This document shows, one piece after another, positions 1-9,288 of a stretch of 64,000 nt of DNA. The notes below the pieces were generated by a model. It was not told the origin of the DNA and did not search any database. It saw only the letters and a list, made by a program, of their open reading frames with translations. Every line of letters begins with the position of its first letter. The first letter of the stretch is position 1. The DNA lies in NCBI GenBank assembly GCA_963707575.1, contig OY970171.1, positions 434,001 to 498,000 of the forward strand, written 5' to 3'. Origin of the DNA: Gaiellasilicea sp963707575 (lineage in GTDB: Bacteria; Actinomycetota; Thermoleophilia; Gaiellales; Gaiellaceae). The position numbers and the translations under genes were made by a program.

Positions 1-1083
1 GTCGACGTCCTTCAACTGGTTGCCGAGGCCCGGGATCATCTTCAGCACGCCCTGGAGCGGCCCCATCTTCTTGAGCATCTTCTGCGCGGCGAGGAAGTCG
101 TCGAAGCTGAACTGGCCGGCGCGCATGCGCGCCTCCATCGCCTCCTGCTCATCCTCCTCGACGGCCGCCTCCGCCTTCTCGATCAGCGTCAGCACGTCGC
201 CCATGCCAAGGATCCGGGAGGCCATCCGATCGGGATGGAAGTACTCGAGCTGGTCGAGCTTCTCGCCGACCGAGACGAGCTTGATCGGCTTGCCCGTCAC
301 GGCCTTGACGGACAGCGCTGCGCCGCCGCGCGCGTCGCCGTCCAGCTTCGTCAGGACGACGCCGTCGAAGGCGATCCGCTCGAAGAAGGACTCGGCGACG
401 TTGACGGCCTCCTGGCCGGTCATCGCGTCGAGGACGAGGAGCACGTTCGTCGGCTTCGCCGCGTCGCGCACGCGCGCCAGCTCCTCCATCAGCGGCTCAT
501 CGACGTGGAGCCGGCCGGCGGTGTCGAGGATGATCACGTCCTGGCCGGCCGTCTGCGCCGCCTGGATCCCGTACTTCACGACCTCGACCGGGTCCTGGGT
601 GTCCTTGCGGTAGACCGGGACCTGGATCTGTCGACCCAGCTGCTCGAGCTGATCGATCGCAGCCGGGCGCTGCAGGTCGGCCGCGACGAGGGCGGGCTTC
701 TTGCCGTCCTTGCGCAGCAGCAGCGCGAGCTTCGCCGAAGCGGTGGTCTTGCCCGAGCCCTGGAGCCCGGCGAGCAGGATCACGGTCGGCGGCTTCCCGA
801 ACGCGAGCCGTGAGTCGCCCGAGCCCATCAGGCTCGTCAGCTCCTCGTGCACGATCTTCACCACCTGCTGCCCCGGGGTGAGGCTCTTCAGCACGTCCTG
901 ACCGGTCGCGCGCTCGCGCACGCCCGCCACGAACTCCTTCACGACGCCGAAGTTGACGTCGGCCTCGAGCAGCGCGAGGCGGATCTCGCGCATCGCCTTC
1001 GAGATCGTCTCCTCGTCGAGGCGGCCCCGGCCGCGGAGGTCGCCCAGAGTGGCCTGGAGCTTGTCTGAGAGTGTGTCGAACAG
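1..1083 (-). CDS. ffh: Signal recognition particle protein Ffh (C-terminal part cut by window edge)
   Basis: GTPase of the signal recognition particle; binds SRP RNA and signal peptides and docks with FtsY at the membrane. 361 codons are visible: the N domain, the G domain with P-loop GLQGSGKTT (about residues 106-114), DTAGR (187-191) and TKLDG (245-249), then the start of the methionine-rich M domain (KMLKKMGPLQGVLKMIPGLG). About 90 residues lie beyond position 1. The conserved opening FDTLSDKLQ is preceded directly by CTG (1083-1081), and an in-frame TAG lies about 11 codons upstream with no ATG, GTG or TTG between. CTG is therefore the likely start, with GGACGG just upstream. Identity is certain; the start codon is inferred. 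Confidence 0.95.
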   Translation of the reverse strand, partial: MFDTLSDKLQATLGDLRGRGRLDEETISKAMREIRLALLEADVNFGVVKEFVAGVRERATGQDVLKSLTPGQQVVKIVHEELTSLMGSGDSRLAFGKPPTVILLAGLQGSGKTTASAKLALLLRKDGKKPALVAADLQRPAAIDQLEQLGRQIQVPVYRKDTQDPVEVVKYGIQAAQTAGQDVIILDTAGRLHVDEPLMEELARVRDAAKPTNVLLVLDAMTGQEAVNVAESFFERIAFDGVVLTKLDGDARGGAALSVKAVTGKPIKLVSVGEKLDQLEYFHPDRMASRILGMGDVLTLIEKAEAAVEEDEQEAMEARMRAGQFSFDDFLAAQKMLKKMGPLQGVLKMIPGLGNQLKDVD

Positions 1084-1149
1084 AGCCCGTCCAGTGTAGA
1101 CAGCCGCTCGCGCCTAGCCCGGACCGGAACACGGTCGTACACTCGGTGG

Positions 1150-3717
1150 ATGGCCGTTCGTGACAAACGCGGCGAGCCTGCGGCTCGGAGCACGCTGCCG
1201 ACGGGAACCGTCACGTTGCTCTTCACGGACGTGGAGCGCTCGACGACGCTCCTACGCCGGCTCGGCGCCGAGTACGGCAAGGCCCTCGAGACGCACAGGC
1301 GGCTGCTCAGGGAAGCCTTCGCGCGTCACGACGGCCACGAGGTCGACACCCAGGGCGACGCATTCTTTTTCGTGTTCGCACGCGCGTCGGACGCCGTGCT
1401 CGCAGCCGAGGAGGCGCAACGCGCGCTGACGGAGGAGGGCTGGCCGGGCCGCGTGCGGATGGGCCTCCACACCGGCGAGCCATTGCTCGGGCGCGAGGGC
1501 TACGTCGGCCTCGACGTCCATCTCGCGGCCCGGGTCTGCGGCGCTGCCCACGGAGGTCAGATCCTCCTCACTGCGGCGACCGGCGACCTCGCACACGGCG
1601 CCCTCCTTCGCGACCTCGGCCTGCACAGGCTCAGGGACATCGAGCAGCCGCAGCGCATCTTCCAGCTCGGCTCCGGCGAGTTCCCGCCCCCGCGAACCGC
1701 CAGGGCGACGAACCTGCCCTCACCCGCCAACCGGCTGATCGGCCGCGAGCGGGAGCTGGCGCTGGCGCTGGAGTCCTTGCGCCGCCAGGACGTCCGGCTC
1801 CTGACCCTGACGGGGCCGGGCGGCGCGGGAAAGAGCAGGCTCGCCCTCGAGATCGCGGCAGTGCTCGGCGAGGAGTTGCGCGACGGCGTCCAGCTCGTGC
1901 CGCTCGCACCGCTGGCCGACGCCACGCTGGTCCCGTCCGCGATCGCACGGGTGGTGGGCTCACGTGAGCCCACGCTGAGCGCCGTCGTCGACGTCCTCGC
2001 CGACAGCGACCGCCTGCTGCTGCTCGACAACGTCGAGCATGTGGCCGCCGCGGCTCCCGCCTTCGCGGAGCTCGTCGCCGCCGCGCCGGGCGTGACGCTC
2101 CTGACGACGAGCCGCTCTCCCCTCCGGGTGCTCGGCGAGCACGTGCTCCTCGTTCCCCCGCTCGGCGACGACGACGCGGCAGTGCTGTTCACGGAACGGG
2201 CGGCGGCCGCCGGCTACGCGCCGTCCCCGTCGAGCGGGCCGGCCGTGCGCGAGCTCTGCCGCCGGCTCGACCATCTCCCGCTCGCGATCGAGCTGGCGGC
2301 CGCCCGCGTCCCGCTGCTCGGGGTCGAGATGCTGCTGGAGCGGCTCTCGCTCGCACTGCTGAGCGGCGGCCCGCGCGACCTGCCCGAGCGGCAGCGCACC
2401 CTCAGGAGCACGATCGACTGGAGCTATGGGCTCCTGACCCCGGCCCAGCGCCTGCTGCACCAGTGCCTCGCCGTCTTCCCAGGCGGCTGCACGCTCGTCG
2501 CGGCCGAGGAGATATGCGAGATCGGGGATCTCGTCGGCGAGCTCGGCGTCCTCCTCGACGGCAGTCTCTTGCTACGCGACGACGACCGGCGCGGCGGGCC
2601 GAGGATCCGCCAGCTCGAGACCGTGCGCGAGTACGCGGTCGACATCGCGCGCGAGACCGGCGTCCTCGACGACCTGCGGCGGCGCCAGGCGGGCTGGGTG
2701 CTCGGCCTCGCAGAGGAGGCGGACGAGGGGCTCGGGGGCCCGCATCAGGCCGACTGGCTCGAGCGGCTCGAGGTCGAGCTGCCGAACCTGCGGGCCGCGA
2801 TCGGCTGGGCGCTCGACACCGGCGAGGAGGAGCTGGCCTTGCGCATCACCTCCGCCCTCGGGCGCTTCTGGCGCGCGCACGGGCACGCCGGAGAGGCACG
2901 CACGTGGCTGGAGCAGGGACTCGCCGCGACGGATGTCCCGGATGAGATCCGCGCAGATGCGCTCTGGACCGCCGCCTGGCTCGCGATCGGACAGGGCGAC
3001 CACGATTCCGCCGCCCCGAATCTGGAGGAGGCCCGCGTGCTCTACGACCGCTGTGGCAACACACGCCAGGCGGTCTTTGCGCTCTGCGAGCTTGCACACG
3101 TCGCCCATCGCCGAGGCGACGCGGATCGGGCGGTGGCGCTGGCCACGGAGGCACTCGCCACAGCACAGCCGCTCGGTGACCCGCGCACGACCTCCGGAGC
3201 GGCAAACGCCCTGGCCTCCATCCTCTCGGAGCTGGGCGACTTCGCTCGGGCTCGTCCGCTGCTCGAGGAGGCGCTCGCGCTCCGGCGATCGCTGGACAAC
3301 CCGATGCTCGTCGCGAACTCGGCGTACAACCTCGGCGTCGCGGCGCTCCACGAGGGCGAGCTCGAGCGTGCCGCCGAGGCGCTGGAGGAGGCACTCGCGC
3401 TTGCGCGAGCGTCAGGCGACCGCTACTACACCGCGTATTCGCTCTGCATGTTGGGGGAGATCGCGCTTCTGGACGGGAAGCCGGAACAGAGCGAGCCGCT
3501 CCTCGCTGAGAGCCTCGAGCTGCTCGAGGAGGTCGGCGATGCTCGGTCACAGTCCGAGTGCCTCCACGCACTCGCTGGCGTCGCAGCGGCCGAGGGTCGG
3601 GCGGGCGAGGCGGAGACGCTCGCGACGGAAGCTGCGGCGCTGCGCGGGGACGAACCACTACTCCCCTGGGAGGTCGCTATCGACGAGGCGCTCGCATCGG
3701 CGGCTCGCCCGCAGTAG
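1150..3717 (+). CDS. Class III nucleotide cyclase-like domain fused to NTPase and TPR domains
   Basis: 855-residue putative signalling regulator. The N-terminal 175 residues are a class III adenylate/guanylate cyclase domain: LLFTDVERST (metal Asp27) and QGDAFF (second metal Asp70). The usual transition-state Asn in the VN.AAR motif is His124 (VHLAAR), while Arg128 is kept. A STAND/NB-ARC-like ATPase follows, with P-loop GPGGAGKS (222-229), Walker B LLLLDN (289-294) and a LPLAIELAAAR motif. The C-terminal 350 residues are TPR-like helical repeats. No DNA-binding HTH is visible. It diverges from ffh across 66 bases. Similar cyclase-ATPase-TPR proteins are common in actinobacteria; ligand and activity are unknown. 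Confidence 0.85.
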   Translation: MAVRDKRGEPAARSTLPTGTVTLLFTDVERSTTLLRRLGAEYGKALETHRRLLREAFARHDGHEVDTQGDAFFFVFARASDAVLAAEEAQRALTEEGWPGRVRMGLHTGEPLLGREGYVGLDVHLAARVCGAAHGGQILLTAATGDLAHGALLRDLGLHRLRDIEQPQRIFQLGSGEFPPPRTARATNLPSPANRLIGRERELALALESLRRQDVRLLTLTGPGGAGKSRLALEIAAVLGEELRDGVQLVPLAPLADATLVPSAIARVVGSREPTLSAVVDVLADSDRLLLLDNVEHVAAAAPAFAELVAAAPGVTLLTTSRSPLRVLGEHVLLVPPLGDDDAAVLFTERAAAAGYAPSPSSGPAVRELCRRLDHLPLAIELAAARVPLLGVEMLLERLSLALLSGGPRDLPERQRTLRSTIDWSYGLLTPAQRLLHQCLAVFPGGCTLVAAEEICEIGDLVGELGVLLDGSLLLRDDDRRGGPRIRQLETVREYAVDIARETGVLDDLRRRQAGWVLGLAEEADEGLGGPHQADWLERLEVELPNLRAAIGWALDTGEEELALRITSALGRFWRAHGHAGEARTWLEQGLAATDVPDEIRADALWTAAWLAIGQGDHDSAAPNLEEARVLYDRCGNTRQAVFALCELAHVAHRRGDADRAVALATEALATAQPLGDPRTTSGAANALASILSELGDFARARPLLEEALALRRSLDNPMLVANSAYNLGVAALHEGELERAAEALEEALALARASGDRYYTAYSLCMLGEIALLDGKPEQSEPLLAESLELLEEVGDARSQSECLHALAGVAAAEGRAGEAETLATEAAALRGDEPLLPWEVAIDEALASAARPQ

Positions 3718-3745
3718 ATTCGTCACGACCGGAGGGAGGCGACAG

Positions 3746-3991
3746 ATGAACGAAGATCAGAGCGGCGGCGAGGGGCCCATCACGGGGCATCACCGGGTCG
3801 GCTACGCGAACCGGCTGAAGAATCACGCCGAAGGGTTCAACCGGGCGATCGAGGACGCGCTCCGACAAGCCGACGAGCAAGGACGGATCGTGCTCGAAGG
3901 AACTTACGAGACGGAGATCCGCTTCTCGGTCGAGATCAAGTACACGAATCCCCCGTGGATCGGCGACTACCGCGCGGCGATCGACCCCTGA
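3746..3991 (+). CDS. Hypothetical 81-residue protein
   Basis: Short soluble protein I do not recognise. The start ATG at 3746 has GGAGGGAGG at 3731-3739, correctly spaced, and the frame ends in TGA at 3989-3991, 15 bases before the convergent ftsY stop. The sequence is hydrophilic at first (NEDQSGGEGPITGHH), then helical (LKNHAEGFNRAIEDAL) and ends in a beta-like stretch (EIRFSVEIKY). It follows the cyclase-like gene by 28 bases on the same strand and may be cotranscribed. The good ribosome-binding site and its fit between genes support it as real. Confidence 0.6.
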   Translation: MNEDQSGGEGPITGHHRVGYANRLKNHAEGFNRAIEDALRQADEQGRIVLEGTYETEIRFSVEIKYTNPPWIGDYRAAIDP

Positions 3992-4006
3992 CGCCGTTCG
4001 GGCGGG

Positions 4007-4954
4007 CTAGGAGACGAGGGCCCGCGCGAAGTCGTGCGGGTCGAACGGGCGGAGGTCGTCGAGGCCTTCGCCCACGCCGATCAGCTTGACGGGCAGCCCC
4101 AGCTCGTAGGCGATCGCGACGGCGACGCCGCCCTTCGCAGAGCCGTCCAGCTTCGTCAGGGCGACACCGGTCACCCCGGCCGCCTCGCCGAACAGGCGCG
4201 CCTGCTGAAGGCCGTTCTGACCGGTGGTCGCATCGACGACGAGAAGCGTCTCGTGCGGCGCTCCCTCGATTCTGCCCTCGATCACCCGGCGCACCTTCGC
4301 CAGCTCGTCCATCAGATTCGACTGCGTGTGCAGGCGGCCGGCCGTGTCGACGATCGCCACGTCGTGGCCGCGGGCGCGCGCCGCCTCGACGGCGTCGAAC
4401 GCGACGGACGCGGGGTCTGCGCCGCGGGCCGCACCGACGAAGTCGGCGCCTGCGCGCTCCGCCCAGATCTCGAGCTGCTCCTCTGCGGCCGCCCGGAACG
4501 TGTCGGCGGCGCCCAGCAGCACCGAGCGGTCGTGCTCGCGCAGCTTCTGAGCCAACTTGCCAATTGTCGTCGTCTTGCCGGTGCCGTTGACGCCGACGAC
4601 GAGGATCACCGTCGGTGTGTGGCCCAGGTCGAGCGTGCCCGGCTCCCCGAGCAGCTCGGCGATCTCCTCCGCGAGCGAGGCCCCCAGCTCGCCGATCTCG
4701 CCGCGCGCCTCCAGCCGCCGGATCAGCTCCGCCGTCGCGCGCACGCCCACGTCGCCGTGGATGAGCGCCTCCTCGAGCCGCTCCCAGTCCTCCTCGTTGC
4801 CCGGATCGAACGCGGCGGCTGCCAGCTCGCCCGTGAGCGCGCGCCGGCTCTTGCCGAGCGAGTCGCGCAAGCGCCCGAAGAAACCGGCCCTCTCAGCCTC
4901 CGTCTCCTCGGGGCCCGCCCCGTCCCCGAGCAGCTCTGACCAGCTTCTCGCCAT
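4007..4954 (-). CDS. ftsY: Signal recognition particle receptor FtsY
   Basis: SRP-receptor GTPase that pairs with Ffh and hands ribosome-nascent chains to the SecYEG translocon. 315 residues: a short acidic/basic N-terminal segment (no long A domain), N domain to about residue 110, then the G domain with P-loop GVNGTGKTT (121-129), DTAGR (203-207) and TKLDG (267-271). The insertion-box region DTFRAAAEEQL is typical of the SRP GTPases. The length matches the short actinobacterial and Gram-positive form. It lies downstream of smc on the same strand but is separated from it by an opposite-strand yjbR-like gene. Confidence 0.97.
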   Translation of the reverse strand: MARSWSELLGDGAGPEETEAERAGFFGRLRDSLGKSRRALTGELAAAAFDPGNEEDWERLEEALIHGDVGVRATAELIRRLEARGEIGELGASLAEEIAELLGEPGTLDLGHTPTVILVVGVNGTGKTTTIGKLAQKLREHDRSVLLGAADTFRAAAEEQLEIWAERAGADFVGAARGADPASVAFDAVEAARARGHDVAIVDTAGRLHTQSNLMDELAKVRRVIEGRIEGAPHETLLVVDATTGQNGLQQARLFGEAAGVTGVALTKLDGSAKGGVAVAIAYELGLPVKLIGVGEGLDDLRPFDPHDFARALVS

Positions 4955-4979
4955 CGGCGCGACACGTTAGCCTCAACGG

Positions 4980-5321
4980 GTGATCACGTGGGAGCGGGTG
5001 GCGGAGCTCGCCCTCGAGCTGCCGGAGGTCGAAGCGTCGAGCTCGTGGGAGCGGCCGGCGTTCAAGGTGCGCGGGAAGACCTTCGCGGGTGCCTCCCGGC
5101 ACGACGGTGCGATGTACGCGCGCTGCGATCGGGACGAGCGCCCGCTGATCGTCGCCTCCAACCCCGAGCTCTACCGCCTGACGCCTCACTTCGAAGCGTC
5201 GCCGGCCTTCCTGCTCGTCTGGCTCGAGCACGCCGAGGACGAAGACGTGCGCGAGCGCCTGATCGATGCCTGGCTGATCCAGGCGCCGAAGCGGCTCGCG
5301 GCGCAACACGACATCGGCTAG
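4980..5321 (+). CDS. MmcQ/YjbR-family protein
   Basis: 113-residue protein of the MmcQ/YjbR family (CyaY-like fold, function poorly defined, sometimes called DNA-binding). Family features are the opening helix MITWERVAELALELPEVEAS, the core (FKVRGKTFAG, LIVASNPELY) and the C-terminal AWLIQAPKRLAAQ. The start is GTG at 4980, 25 bases from the divergent ftsY start. It lies head to tail against smc (stop at 5338). It sits alone on the plus strand inside a minus-strand housekeeping run, so it probably has its own promoter in the ftsY-yjbR gap. Confidence 0.8.
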   Translation: MITWERVAELALELPEVEASSSWERPAFKVRGKTFAGASRHDGAMYARCDRDERPLIVASNPELYRLTPHFEASPAFLLVWLEHAEDEDVRERLIDAWLIQAPKRLAAQHDIG

Positions 5322-5337
5322 GACGGCAGACGGACCG

Positions 5338-8300
5338 TCAAGCGCTCGCTGCGACCGCGTCTTCGCGGGGGAGCCGGCGCGAGACGACCTGGCTGATGCC
5401 GTCACCGCCCATCGTCACGCCGTAGAGGACGTCGGCCGCCTCCATCGTGCGCTTCTGGTGGGTGATCACGACGAACTGCGCGCGGTCCGAATAGCGGCGC
5501 AGGAGCTCGACGAAGCGGCCGATGTTGGCGTCGTCGAGCGCAGCCTCGACCTCGTCGAGGAGGTAGAACGGGCACGGCTTCGCGAGGAAGAGCGCGAACA
5601 GGAACGAGATCGCCCCGAGCGCCTTCTCTCCGCCCGAGAGCATCCCGAGGCGCGTGATCTTCTTCCCGGCGGGTCGCAGCTCGACTTCGATGCCGATCTC
5701 TCGGCCCTCCTCCTCCGGCTCGACGAGCCGGAGGCGCCCGTCGCCACCCGGGAAGAGCGTCGCGGCGACGTCCTCGAAGTGCTCCGCGACGGCGCCGAAC
5801 GTCTCCGCGAAGCGCCGCTCGACCGTGTCCGCGAGCTCGGCACGGAGATCCTCGAGCTCCTTCAGGCTCCGCTCCAGATCCTCGCGCTGGGTCTCGAGCT
5901 CCTCGAGCCGCTCCTTCTCCGCGTCGTACTCCTCCTTCGCGAGCGGGTTGACCTGGCCCAGCTGGATCCGCCGAGTCTCGAGCCGCTCGGCGCGCGCGGC
6001 GAGCTCGGCGCGATCGTCGCCGTCCGCGGGCTCTACCCCCTGCATCCGGGCGTCGACCTCGTGGCGGCGTCGCTGCGCGTCGGCGGCCTCGGCGTCGATC
6101 CGCGTCAGCTCGATCTCGATCTCGGTCGCCCGCTGGGCGGCCTCCTCCGCACCCTGCCTCAGCTCGACCTCGCCGGCCCCGAGCTCGCGCAGCTTCGCGC
6201 CCAGCTCTCCCGTGCGGCTCGCACCCGCGTCGACCCGCGCGCGGAGCGGAGCCTCGAAGCGTGCAGCTGCCTGGGCCGCGGCCCCGAGCGTCTCGTCCAG
6301 GCGCTCGGCGCCCGCGAGCACGCGCCGAAGCAGATCGGCGTCGAGGTTGGCCGCCCGCCGTGCACCTGTCTCAACTGCTGCCGAGCCGGCGCTCCGCGCC
6401 GTGTCCGCGAGCGCGGTCGCGGCCTCGGCGAGCCGTTCGGCCTCGTCGGCGAGCTCGCGCGCCTCGCGCTCGACCTCGGCCCGCTCCGCCTCGTCCACCT
6501 GCAGCATCCGGATCTGGCCCTCGCCACCGAGCCGGGCGCGCAGGAGCTCGGCGGCAGCGGCACGCTCGTTCGCGCGTGCGGCCTCGCGCCGCGCCTCGTG
6601 CTCGAGCGCGCCGACGCGGGCGAGCTCGCTGCCGAGCGCGCCGGCCCGGTCGGAGCCGGACTCGGCCCGTGCGCGCAGCGGTTCCTCCAGCCGCGTCGCG
6701 ATCGTCGCGGCGGCGAGCAGCGTCTCGTCCAGGCTGTCGGCGCCCCTCGCGAGCCGGCGCAGGACGTCCGGGTCGAGAGCGTGCGCGCCACGAAGATGCG
6801 CGACCTGCGCATAGGCAGCCTCCGCCTCGGTGGCCCGCGCGACGGCCTCCTCCGCATCCGAGCCGGCCGCCTTCGCTCCGCTCTCCAGCTCGGCCACCTC
6901 GGCTGCGAGCTCGCGGCGCCGCGCATCGAGCTCGAGCAGCACCGCCTCCGCCGTCTCGCCGGCGAACCAGAGCTCGCCGCGGCCGGGATCGAATCCGAAG
7001 CCTTCCACCGTGACCGTGGGGACGGTCGCGTCGAGCAGGTGCTCGAGCGGAACGACCGGCAGCTCAGCGACGCGCGGTGCCGGTGACCCGATCAGAACGG
7101 CGAGGCTGCCGAGACCAGCGTCTCGCGCGCGACGCAGGAGCGCAAGCGCGGCGGACGGATCGTCGGCGACGACCGCCGACGCGCGCCAGCCAAGCGCCGC
7201 TGCGACGGCGCGCTCCGACCCGGGCTCGACGTCGACGAGCGACAGCGCGAGCGGCGCACCTTCGGCCGCCAGGCTCCGCGCGGCGGGCGGAAGGCCTTCC
7301 CGCGCAGCGAGGGAGAGCTCGAGCGCCGCGAGCCGCTCGCCGGCGAGCGCGGCTCGGCCGGCGAGGTCGTCGCGCCGGTGAACCGCATCCCGTGCCAGCG
7401 CGGTCGCCTCGTTCGCGGCCGTCTCGAGCTCGTCGGGCGTCGGGCCCGACCGCCGCGCCGCAGCCTCCGCCTCGGCCAGCTCGGTGCGGAGCGCTGCGCG
7501 AATCGACGCCGCCGATTCGCTGCGCAGGGCGATGCGCTCCCGGCAGCTGCCCAGCCGGTAGAGCGCCTCCGTCGCGCTCTCGCGCCCACCTGCGACGTCG
7601 GCGAGCTCCCCTTCGAGCACCTGCCGCTCTGCGCGCAAGCCCTCGAGCCGCTCCTCGGCGCGGGCGGCCGCACCGCGCTCGAGCGCCGCCAGCCGCTCCT
7701 GCGCCGACCTCGCCCGCTCCGCACCGGCGCCGCTCGCCGCCGCCGCAGCGCGGGCGGCCGCCGTCGCCTCCGCAGCCGCCGCTTCCAGTGCGCGACCGCT
7801 CTCGTCCACGACGTGCGCCGCCGCGGACTCGGCGTCGCTGAGATCGCCTTGCAGGCGCGTGAGCAGCGCGGCCGCACCCTCCTGGCGCAGCGCCACCCGC
7901 TCGGCCGCTCCCTGCAGCCGGTACAGGGCCTTGACGGCGGCCTCGCGCCGTCCGGCCGCGTCAGCCAGCTCCTCCTCGGCAGCCTGGCGCTCGGCAAGCA
8001 GCGCCGCGAGCCGCTCGTGCGCGCTGCGGCGGCCGAGCGCGGCCGCGGTCTTGCGCTCCTCTACCTCAGCCCGTCGTGCCTCCGCGGTCGCGAGGTCCAG
8101 CTCCGCCACCCGCGCCTGCAGGCCGGCGACCTCGACGGCGAGCTTCTCGGCGCGTTCGGCCGCAGTTGCCTGCAGCGCCAGGGGCCGCAGGCGCTTGCGC
8201 ACCTCGGCTTCGACGTCGCGAGCGCGCTCGACCTGGATCCCGACCCGGTTCAGCTTCAGCTCCGCACGGTGCTTGCGGCGCTTGAACTTGCCGAGCCCGG

Positions 8301-8799
8301 CGGCCTCCTCGACGAGCTCCCGCCGCTCCTCGGGCCTGGAGGCGAGCACGGCCTCCACCTTGCCCTGGCTGACGATCGAGTGCATCGAGCCGCCCAGGCC
8401 GACGTCGGCGAGCAGCTCGACGAGATCGGTGCGGCGCACACCGGCCTTGTTCACGAGGTACTGCCCCTCGCCGCCGCGGTGCAGCCGCCGCGCAATCGAC
8501 ACCTCGGAGAAGTCCAGCTCGGCACCGAACCCGCCGTCGGCGTTGTCGAAGACGAGCTCGACCTCGCACGAATCCGCCGGCTGGCGCCCCTCGGCGCCGT
8601 TGAAGAGCACGTCGTCGGGCTTCTCCGCGCGCAGCTCGGAGGGCGTCAGCGAGCCGGCCGCCCAGACGATCGCGTCGGCCACGTTCGACTTGCCCGACCC
8701 GTTCGGCCCGACGACGACCGCGACGCCCGGCTCGAGCTTCAGCTCGAAGGCGTCGGGAAACGACTTGAAGCCGCGCAGGCGGAGAGAGCGCAGGTGCAC
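5338..8799 (-). CDS. smc: Chromosome segregation protein SMC
   Basis: 1153-residue ATPase of the bacterial condensin; forms the ring with ScpA and ScpB, both encoded at 51293-52659. Walker A GPNGSGKSN (31-39), hinge domain at roughly 505-625, C-terminal signature LSGGEKAL (1054-1061) and Walker B FYLLDEVEAALDD (1078-1090). The two coiled-coil arms are Ala/Glu/Arg-rich. Each arm holds an internal repeat: residues about 263-327 match 384-447 before the hinge (shared ALYRL...ER.ALR core), and 674-740 match 818-884 after it (shared DETL core). Total length is normal for the family. It lies between rnc and ftsY. Confidence 0.97.
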   Translation of the reverse strand: MHLRSLRLRGFKSFPDAFELKLEPGVAVVVGPNGSGKSNVADAIVWAAGSLTPSELRAEKPDDVLFNGAEGRQPADSCEVELVFDNADGGFGAELDFSEVSIARRLHRGGEGQYLVNKAGVRRTDLVELLADVGLGGSMHSIVSQGKVEAVLASRPEERRELVEEAAGLGKFKRRKHRAELKLNRVGIQVERARDVEAEVRKRLRPLALQATAAERAEKLAVEVAGLQARVAELDLATAEARRAEVEERKTAAALGRRSAHERLAALLAERQAAEEELADAAGRREAAVKALYRLQGAAERVALRQEGAAALLTRLQGDLSDAESAAAHVVDESGRALEAAAAEATAAARAAAAASGAGAERARSAQERLAALERGAAARAEERLEGLRAERQVLEGELADVAGGRESATEALYRLGSCRERIALRSESAASIRAALRTELAEAEAAARRSGPTPDELETAANEATALARDAVHRRDDLAGRAALAGERLAALELSLAAREGLPPAARSLAAEGAPLALSLVDVEPGSERAVAAALGWRASAVVADDPSAALALLRRARDAGLGSLAVLIGSPAPRVAELPVVPLEHLLDATVPTVTVEGFGFDPGRGELWFAGETAEAVLLELDARRRELAAEVAELESGAKAAGSDAEEAVARATEAEAAYAQVAHLRGAHALDPDVLRRLARGADSLDETLLAAATIATRLEEPLRARAESGSDRAGALGSELARVGALEHEARREAARANERAAAAELLRARLGGEGQIRMLQVDEAERAEVEREARELADEAERLAEAATALADTARSAGSAAVETGARRAANLDADLLRRVLAGAERLDETLGAAAQAAARFEAPLRARVDAGASRTGELGAKLRELGAGEVELRQGAEEAAQRATEIEIELTRIDAEAADAQRRRHEVDARMQGVEPADGDDRAELAARAERLETRRIQLGQVNPLAKEEYDAEKERLEELETQREDLERSLKELEDLRAELADTVERRFAETFGAVAEHFEDVAATLFPGGDGRLRLVEPEEEGREIGIEVELRPAGKKITRLGMLSGGEKALGAISFLFALFLAKPCPFYLLDEVEAALDDANIGRFVELLRRYSDRAQFVVITHQKRTMEAADVLYGVTMGGDGISQVVSRRLPREDAVAASA

Positions 8800-8841
8800 C
8801 CGACGAGGCTAGCGGGCGGCGCGGACGGCTAGCCTGCAGCC

Positions 8842-9288
8842 GTGGCCCAGGTCGTGCGCATCCGAGAGACGTCGGCCCAGGCCAAGATCCGCCACCCCCT
8901 CGCTGCCTTCGGGCTCGTCTTCCTGACGCTCGGGATCTACTACTTCGTCTGGTACTACAAGATCAATCGCGAGCTGCGCGATCTCGGCCGAGCGACGGGT
9001 GACGAGGAGCGGCTTGGCAGGAGCCCGCTCAGCTCGCTCCTCGCGGTCACCGTCGGCTGGCTCATCATCGTCCCGCCGTTCGTCTCGTTCTACCGCACCT
9101 TCAAGCGGATCGAGGCGGCGCAGGAGACGAGCGGGACGCCCCAGCGGGTGAACGTCTGGCTCGGCTTCATCCTCTACCTGATCGGGCTCCTCGTCCTTCC
9201 GGTCGAGGTCATCTACGCGCAGAGCGAGCTGAACGCCGTCTGGCGGGCGGAAGCCGAGCGAGCCGCGCCGGCGGCACCGACGGCCTAG
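8842..9288 (+). CDS. DUF4234 family membrane protein
   Basis: 148-residue predicted integral membrane protein of unknown function. DUF4234-like features are the LGIYYFVWYYKINREL motif in the first hydrophobic segment (about residues 23-42) and further segments near 63-80 and 104-124. It starts with GTG at 8842, 42 bases from the divergent smc start. It ends in a TAG that shares the palindrome CTAG (9285-9288) with the convergent rnc stop. It stands alone on the plus strand between rnc and smc. Confidence 0.8.
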   Translation: MAQVVRIRETSAQAKIRHPLAAFGLVFLTLGIYYFVWYYKINRELRDLGRATGDEERLGRSPLSSLLAVTVGWLIIVPPFVSFYRTFKRIEAAQETSGTPQRVNVWLGFILYLIGLLVLPVEVIYAQSELNAVWRAEAERAAPAAPTA

